Position numbers and translations under genes: made by a program. A DNA stretch of 64,000 nt from Baylisascaris procyonis (lineage: Eukaryota > Nematoda > Chromadorea > Rhabditida > Ascarididae): positions 186,001 through 250,000 of the forward strand of contig JAZARR010000175.1 of NCBI GenBank assembly GCA_037389465.1. The letters are read 5' to 3'. Shown one piece after another: positions 48,182 through 64,000 of this stretch; the stretch's first letter is position 1; the number at the start of each line of letters is the position of its first letter. Below the pieces are notes generated by a model. It was not told the DNA's origin and searched no databases. It was given only the letters and a program-made list of their open reading frames with translations.

Positions 48182-51100
48182 AGGTACTGAATATGCTTAT
48201 ATAACTACCAAGTTACTGTTATATCCACAACAATACCGTTATGCTTATCGTACTGGATAATACAATTTAATTAAATTGATCGAAATTAAACCGGTCCTGT
48301 TGAGAGAATAGGAACCACGCCAACGAACAAGAAATGTTTTTGCTAGTACCTCGATGTGCGATGCGTCCTGATGAATCATTCATACGCTGATATTCGGTTT
48401 CCACATCGACAATAGAAGCTTATGACCGACAATGCGCAACATTTCCAACAAAACTCATCGTATCATTGATACCACCATCTCACCAACCAATATTCCCAAT
48501 AATTTTTCATCATTTATCCCATTTTTATAGCGGTTAGGTATAGCCTCCATAATTAATATATTTTTCGGAAGTATTTATTACTCTCAGTTTTTGCATATTC
48601 TAAACTACCGTAGCACTCTTCTGGTTGTTCTAACGAAGAAGGCGAGAGCAGAAATGCTGCGTAACAACGACGGCGGTAACGATAAGGACTGTCTAGAGAG
48701 CTAGAGTGGCATGTCTGTCATGAATATTGTTCACTTAACAAAATGAAACGATGTAAGAGGCATCATAACCATAACGTTAGACAAAGTGAGAGTGAAGTGC
48801 CATCGTGACAGCCGACTGAAACCGAATGTGCATTTCCCATTGCTATCACCGCCTAGCTTTGCAGTATTCTTACATAGATACTGCAATCTCATCGAGATGC
48901 ACACACTCATTCCCACGGAAATCCGTTCGTGTTCGACGATAAAAAAGCTGAGATAGTGAAGTTTAACAGACATTGTCTGTCTGCTGTTGTATCTCTCCCT
49001 CGCACTCTCTATCGATGGTGCGCCTCATGCAATTGACAGTGTGGTTGGTTGCTAGATAGATAGTAATAGGGCACGATGTTTTAAACGACGCACACTAACA
49101 AAGACGATCGCCGGAAGAGAAACTTGTAGACACAAAGCCTACCTCGAGAGATGTGGAATACGTTGACGAGAGCAGAGAGTGAACGATCACTTCACAGCCG
49201 ACCCACCGACCGAACAGAACTGCACAAACAACGCGATACGACGGCGAAACACATCACAACGAACTAACAACTCGCTTTTCTCTTCATCCCTCACTGCCTC
49301 TCAATATAAAAGACTATTTCATCACCCTCCACATCACAATTCAACGTTTTATCTTGACAATATCACTTAACTCTCTCAATTGTAACGTTCTTTTGCGAAC
49401 GTCTGATTGCGCTGTGTCTAAATGCGCTTCTCTGCATTCGCACAATTCACATACTGCTGAGTCCCTTCAATCGTCTGAAGAACGTCTATGCGTTGTGTAT
49501 GCAATCAGTACTCTCTTCAATGGTCATAGACTCTCTTGAAATTGATTCACAGTTTGAGCCTCAACAAGAGAAGGACTATTTTTGTATTGCGAATAGCATC
49601 GAGAGCTGCATGCACCAATATGCTTCTCCATTGCGCTCTATTGAGTCATAACCTCGATTGCTTGATGGCCATCGGTTTCACCTTCTGGCCATCGCTTTCA
49701 TTTATTTATACATACTGATATACTGATATATGTACTGATAACATAATGATATTTTTTGGGTTTGAAAAATATGAGAGGGGTGAAACAATTCTTACGAGTG
49801 CATTAAAAATCGGAAACGATCAACGTGGCATTGATAGACAAACCCTACGTAATTTATTGCGTCTCTTCCATTAGTCCTTATTATAATAAATATACCGCAT
49901 TCATGCAAAATACGGATTAATCGAAGAAACGTTCTTATTACAGCAAATGTAATTAATTAGAGCAATGATAACGAGTATCACAATGAGATATCTATAATAT
50001 ATTCACAAACGAAACAAATGATCGATAGTGCAACAATTTTCACAACACTACCGTTCATTTCTAAGGTGCATATTGAATAGTTCACTTACAGTAGTAATAT
50101 ACGTGCACTTTAGAGCACAGATGCACTATAGAACGATGCTTCGTTTCGATATTTCAGCGATCATACCACCAACAGGAAGCAAATTACAGCCATTGTTACG
50201 ATTCGCTGCTCCCCGATGATGGACATATCGGAGCAACGCATTGTTGCATAGTGCGCCGATGCTATTCGTCTATATCAACCACATATTACTGCAATAAATC
50301 ATTTTATTCGTTACTTACAATAGTTTTTATTACAATTTATTACTTATATTATTTTTACGGATCAATTTTTTTGTCGAATAAAGTCGAATAAATTGTTCTT
50401 TCAAAATTTATCGCATTTCAAATTTTCACAATAAATTTCATCTTTGTTAAATTATTCACATTTAAGGGAATCTACCATCGCGTATCGCATTGTGTTCACC
50501 CGCAAAACTAGTTCTCGCAAATTTCTAAAATTTCAAAACATTTTCAACGTTTACGTTTAGTTGCAATAGCTCTTCTGAGTGAAATAATTGGTTAATAAAT
50601 TCTAAAAGTACTATTAGTATTGCGATAAGAAATTTTCGAACTATAAAATATACTTTATTTTTTTAAACATTCATTTGAGAGAAAAACATTTTTTTTGCTA
50701 ATTGAAAAACTGTTTCATTTAATTGTTAAAAAACTATTGCTTCGATTGTAACAATTGTTTTCTCAATAAATTACATCTTACTTTGAATATATTTAAGAGA
50801 TATTTTTAGTGAGGATTTTATTACAGTTAAAATGTTGAATAAAATTTTTGAGACAAAAAAATTGCTTTATATGTTTCATAAAATGATTACCATCATTAAT
50901 AACTCAGAATATATGAAGGATTTATGTGAGAAATGAAAGTAAAATTGCATTTGTTCGAATAAAATATCGTAACACCATTCAAAGCTGCAAAAAAAAATAA
51001 AAGAAAAAGTTTGTCAGAAAATATGATGCTATTGTATTTCGTCTGGCTAACCAACCGGTTTCAAAAAGTAAAGAAAATAAGATATACTCATAATTTGATG

Positions 51101-54100
51101 CTCAGATGTATGAGATGTTGCCATGAGGTTCGAACGACATGTTCTGCCTGCCCCAACTATAATTTCCACAAAGGGTTTGGATATAGCAGATGTTACTTAC
51201 CGTTGCTATGCGTATAGAAGGTGGATTTACCTGTTGTTACGAATAGTATGATTATCTGTTACCAATATACTTTATATTATTACTTACTGTCATCACTAAT
51301 GCTGCCGATACACTTCATTATTACATCCAATGACATTTACTATTCTATTTGTCATTGTTGCTTCGGGTAGGAATTCATCTGAAACTGCGGGGGTTACTAG
51401 GAACTGACCTGATATGCGCGTCCTCCTTGCCAACATATTCAGTACTGCTAACGTTTGATTAGAATTCAATACTGTCAACCCCTGATTACATTACCCTTTT
51501 CTGTGAATACCACCATCACGTCTTCCCAATAAAGGTAGGTGACACTATTTCTATCCTTAGTAAACTATCAAAAGATTCTAGTAGCATTACATAGGTATAA
51601 TTAGCAGGTAAGTAAGTACATTTAGCAGGTAAGGAAAAAATTAATAAATTGAGGAACCAAGAATTTGCTACTATACCATGCAGCAGCATTGTTACTGTAT
51701 AGTGCAAGGTAACAAGTTAAAAAATAATGTGAATGAAGATAAAAGGAATGTAAGAAGTAATATACGAAAGTATGACTAAGTCAGTACATATTCGTGAGAC
51801 TCCTTACGTAGTGTCCACTAACGTTGGCACGCTTCGAAGCTCAGAGGCCCTGAGAGTTCGGGTCAAGCAAGGCTCGAAGAAATTTCAGAAGGTAGCGAGC
51901 ACCATGAAATCAACAATCTTGACTTTGAAGTTCGAGACACTCTGAGTAGAAAATCAAAGCACTAGTGTCGTAAGTGATGCTCCAATCTCCAGAAAGCATC
52001 AGCGATTTGGAGGTGGTATACCATTCCTCGTAGGTTGCTAGAGGATACGAAAAATAGGAATGAAAATTTTCACATAATTCTTCAGTACTGATGACGGGCA
52101 AAAAATTACATGATTACCTTCACAAATAGATATTAGTTGAAAAGCGGACAAAGTTTATACATGGAGATTCAAAACGTCAGGTAACACTTCACGAGATTCG
52201 ATTCAATTTCGTGAATATCTTCAAAAAATATTTTATTTGCACATTTGTGTGTGTGTGCAGGTGTCATACATTGTATGCACTTTGAAACGTCTAATGCAAG
52301 CACTTCCACAATTATCGTTTTTTTGCGACACCTGCAGCAAGTATTATACCACAGCATTCAGGGTAGCAAAAGAAACTATGAAAAGAGTTTAGTTAGATAT
52401 AAATAAGTGGAGAAACATGCCAGAGGAAGCAGCACGATATGCGTTTTGGTGTCCCCCACACCTAATCAACCACTTTTATACCCTAAAAAATTAAAACATT
52501 AACAAAATATTTCTTCTCGTACAACCTAATCAGTACAAAACGAAAGTCTAGTTTTTCAAAAGTTTTTAACTCGTTTAAATGTCTACAGCTCTCTTCAAAC
52601 TCGAGGAGTAGATATGGAACGTCTCATAAGGCGTATGACTATATCCATTAAAATTTGTCATTTTACTATCCATGGTTTGCGAGCTGAAACTGCCCAACAT
52701 ACATATATACGTATACGCATACATACGACACACAGCCATAATGCGATTTTTCACTGCAAATTCCCCAATAACGCATAAAAATTGGCAACGGAATATAACA
52801 CAACTGAAACTACTCATTACCAGACGATAAAATACGGTTGAATACAACAAGTGTAACTCGAAAAAGATGCAAAGAAAGATGCAAGAAATTGAAAATATGA
52901 AAAAGAGGAAAAGAAAAAGAAAGGCGGGAAAGAAGAATATTAGAAAAAAAGTGCAAAAAAGATGTACATGAGTGGAAAAGCGCGCCAAATTGGCACGATA
53001 TGCACATTTGCAAGTGTGCTGAACGGAGGCAACCAGTTGTTTCGCAGGTTCATATTTTATTGTGCATGTTTCGCTGGTTCTGCAACATAAGTGGTTGTAA
53101 AATGCTTTTGATCAAGAAAATTTCAGGTGCAATTAGGCTTCTGAAATTGCTAGGTACGATTGGAAGTATGTGAGAGGGAAGGTGGAGAAAAGAGTGACCC
53201 ATTGTTTAGAGAGGGAGGGAACATCCTATGGTTTAGAAATGACAAATTGATAACAAAAGAAGTAATGATGGAGGAAGTAATGATAAATGACGGAAATGAT
53301 AAAGAAGCACTGATAGAGAAAATAGTGCTAATCTTATGTAAATTAATATTTCATTCTCACGTTTATCATTTGCTTCAAATAAAATGAGATGGGCACGTTG
53401 CTTCCTCTAAATTTAACTGCTGATACTGCGATTAGTGCATTTTTCATTTATAGGATTAAGAAATCAACAATGCAGCAGTGTTACTAAAGAAGCAGTTAAT
53501 GATGGCGGTACAGGCTTTTGCAAGTTTAAAGTGCTTATCGAACTTCTTTCTCTTTCCTTCAGCACAATACGGCTTCAAAAGAGGACTTGTAGCCATCAAT
53601 CTATATTTGAAAACATTTTGAGCATCACTTTGTTATTACAGTCGAGTTCAGTGAGTCAATAACTTCGAAAAAGAATAGTCCCCTCGAAACAACTTTGACT
53701 CACAACAATACAACATAACAAACCAAAACTACAATACGAGGTCTTTCACGAAAATGACCAGAGATGAGGAAATACGAGTCATGTTGTGTACACTTCGGAG
53801 GGTAATTTTGAACCAAATTTGCAAATTTAACTGCTCCAACTCATTCTTGAGGCACACCTATGTGAAAATTTTTGCACGTTATTTAATTAATAGTTTCATT
53901 TTAAAATAAGAAAAGGCTCATAACTTTATATGTGTACATCGGTAAATTATCAAATAATGAACAGAAGGAACTTCGATATAAGCTTTTAGTTCAACATGGT
54001 TATGAATCTACAAGTTCAGCGAGTGCAATATGCTTACAGTTGGCTAACATACTGCGCGAAGATGTTCGAATCTCCATTGAATCCGATGGGAGATGTCACT

Positions 54101-54128
54101 ATAAAACGACAAAACATAGCTATTTTGA

Positions 54129-54134
54129 TTTATT
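54129..54134 (-). terminator. Candidate poly(A) signal of gene D
   Basis: AATAAA on the minus strand about 135 bp past the stop codon of gene D. Confidence 0.4.
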
Positions 54135-54268
54135 TGAGGCTTAAGAACGCAACAAACATATTGAAACGTCTAAAGGCAATTAATTATTCAATTAAATAAT
54201 ACAGCAGCAAATAATTAGATAGATATAAATAACAATTGAACAATAAACCACATATCGCAATGCAACAC

Positions 54269-62691
<8,423 letters not shown>

Positions 62692-63436
62692 CTGCACAGG
62701 ATAAAGTTTAGATAATACCCTCATTCAAAGTCGTTCTGTTCACAAGTAGACGGATGATGAAAAAGCAGGATTTCTTTAAGATACAGACTTGGAAGATACG
62801 ACAATTTTGATTGAAATGTTCCGTGCCTGCGAAACTCGTTTCTAATAAAAGGAGAATCGTATAAGAGAGAAAAATTTCAAGCAATTTCCCTTATTAATGT
62901 TGATGACTTTATGCACTTATTATTCGCGTTTATGCACTCATTGACAAGTCGCATTATTGTTTAGATGGTGAACCCATAATGCTGCCTTATTCCTTATAAA
63001 CATTCACGTGTCATATTTGTATGTCACCTCTGAAGTTGTTTGGAACGTTTATAAGCGACTAGCCTTAGAAGTTACGAATATTGCAATGCCTAAATTCATG
63101 TTAAATTTTCCCACTATTAAGAAGTATCGTATTTTTCCTTCTTAGTTATGCAAATTTTCCGCAAATCTCGCGACTTATTCAGAAACGAATGGATTGCGCA
63201 TGATTCGGGAGGTCATCGTATTCTCTGAGCTTTACTCGCAATAGCTCTTCTGGATGCCGGAACCAAAAATACTAGATGGACCACATACAAATAAATATGT
63301 ACACGCGTATGGTCATCTCTTGTTGCACTTTGCAAAATTGCTCGTAACACACCACCATCATCAAGTCTTTTGCGTTCTGTCAATAAAGAAAAAACGTTAA
63401 GTATGCGTTATCAAGCACGTTAAACATAGAAGACAG
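62692..63436. other. Gene D 5' region, no secure exon
   Basis: Should hold the missing N-terminal 30-40 codons of gene D or its first intron. 62785-62826 (minus; IKIVVSSKS between CGCAG and TCT|GTATCT) fits phase and loosely matches WVAIQSVS; not secure. Confidence 0.3.
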
Positions 63437-63949
63437 ATGGAGCTGACTACCAAAAAGGAAATTCATGATTTTGTGAAAATTTGTCTCATGCAGATGATCT
63501 GTTCCAAAAATGACTTTGGTGCATTTGCCAAATGGTCGAAATTATGGCAGCTGAATGTTTCTTATGAAAAATGCCATGTGCTTCATGTCAACTATCGACA
63601 TGAAAGTTTTCTCAGATTAGGCCGTGATTTTCTTTCTACTACAGATATTGTTCGCCACCATCATATTATAATCGACTCTAAACTCCAGCAGAGATTGCAA
63701 TGTTCCACTATCGCCGAAAAGTTGTCGAAAATTGCTAACTATATTCTCTGCGCTTTAAAGCGCAGATGTAATGAGCATTATCGAAATGCCTTCATCGTCT
63801 ATCGCCGACCTATTTTGGAATATTGCACTCTGCATGGTGTGTTTATTTGGTTGCCGATATCACAGTCTGAAATCTGCTTCCCGCCGGTATCGTTAGTACA
63901 TTCACTTTTTCACCTTTTAAGCTGCGACTTCTACTTTAAGTGCTCTTAA
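63437..63949 (+). mobile_element. Decayed LINE-type reverse transcriptase fragment
   Basis: A 170-residue open frame resembles the part of non-LTR retrotransposon reverse transcriptase after the catalytic ADD box: FAKWSKLWQLNVSYEKCHVL, then a weakened LG-I-ID block (HHHIIIDSKL), then RRPILEYCTLHGVFI. The ADD box itself appears in another frame just upstream (HADDLFQK at about 63487-63510), so the copy carries a frameshift and is also truncated at both ends. Dead element; clade not assignable from this piece. Confidence 0.75.
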
Positions 63950-64000
63950 GCACTAAATATCTATTCCCCTAAATTGCAGCTTTGCGAACGTTTTGCTTAT

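Larger units (their letters stand above)
42454..54268. other. Long gene-poor interval between genes D and A
   Basis: About 12 kb with no exon chain I can support on either strand. Short open frames are either low complexity or lack splice partners. Holds gene A's promoter region (42454 upward), a perfect hairpin at 48157-48181, a GA-rich tract at 47580-47790 and gene D's 3' flank. Functional elements such as ncRNA or enhancers cannot be excluded by eye. Confidence 0.5.

Noticed and set aside
52575..52988. 137-codon minus-strand frame with a Phe/Leu-rich stretch that could look like membrane segments
   Set aside because: The hydrophobic run comes from an A/G-rich plus strand; no family resemblance and no flanking exons.

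Overview
The window looks like animal genomic DNA, most likely from a nematode. It is AT-rich, the genes are cut into many small exons (33-400 bp) by introns of about 0.2-4.6 kb, and the 3' splice sites are short TTTTAG/TTTCAG-type signals with little polypyrimidine tract. Nothing prokaryotic is visible (no operons, no Shine-Dalgarno sites). The nematode call is an inference from this architecture. All four genes I can model are on the minus strand.

Three genes (C, B and A from left to right, A being the most upstream) encode basic, repeat-rich, probably nuclear proteins. Gene B (22685 to 15658) closes into a complete phase-consistent 12-exon model of 644 residues. Gene C (12100 to beyond position 1) is its close paralogue: 13 phase-consistent exons are visible and the 3' end lies outside the window. 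B and C share a Ser/Thr/Gln-rich N-terminus, four copies of a basic repeat with core AEAARxRYxRMSxEERRxYN at nearly identical spacing, and a Gln-rich C-terminal half. Gene C adds an AT-hook-like RGRP motif and B adds a Gly-Thr-Val tract. Gene A (42453 to 27712) is a more diverged relative, about 1166 residues in 12 exons, with Arg/Lys-rich repeats (MTPEQ, YTPEQR, YTDEQR) and one very large terminal exon. The repeats resemble the STPR (score-and-three peptide repeat) DNA-binding module of FMBP-1/ZNF821-type proteins, so I read the cluster as a tandem family of putative DNA-binding regulators. That function is inferred.

Gene D (about 62691 to 54269, possibly starting at 62826) encodes an M20-family peptidase related to cytosolic nonspecific dipeptidase (CNDP2/carnosinase). 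Ten exons join in frame and align along almost the whole family. Nevertheless, four of five metal ligands, the catalytic glutamate and the substrate-binding REGGS loop are all substituted. It therefore looks like an intact but catalytically dead pseudoenzyme, the most surprising object in the window. Its intron 3' to exon DG contains a relic duplicate of the start of exon DH, and another intron holds a pure (TA)n tract of about 103 bp.

At the right edge (63437-63949, plus strand) lies a decayed reverse-transcriptase fragment of a LINE-type retrotransposon. The 12 kb between genes D and A (42454-54268), 5 kb between A and B, and 3.5 kb between B and C hold no gene I can support: they are AT-rich DNA with simple repeats, a GA-rich tract, a perfect hairpin and a GC-richer block upstream of gene B.
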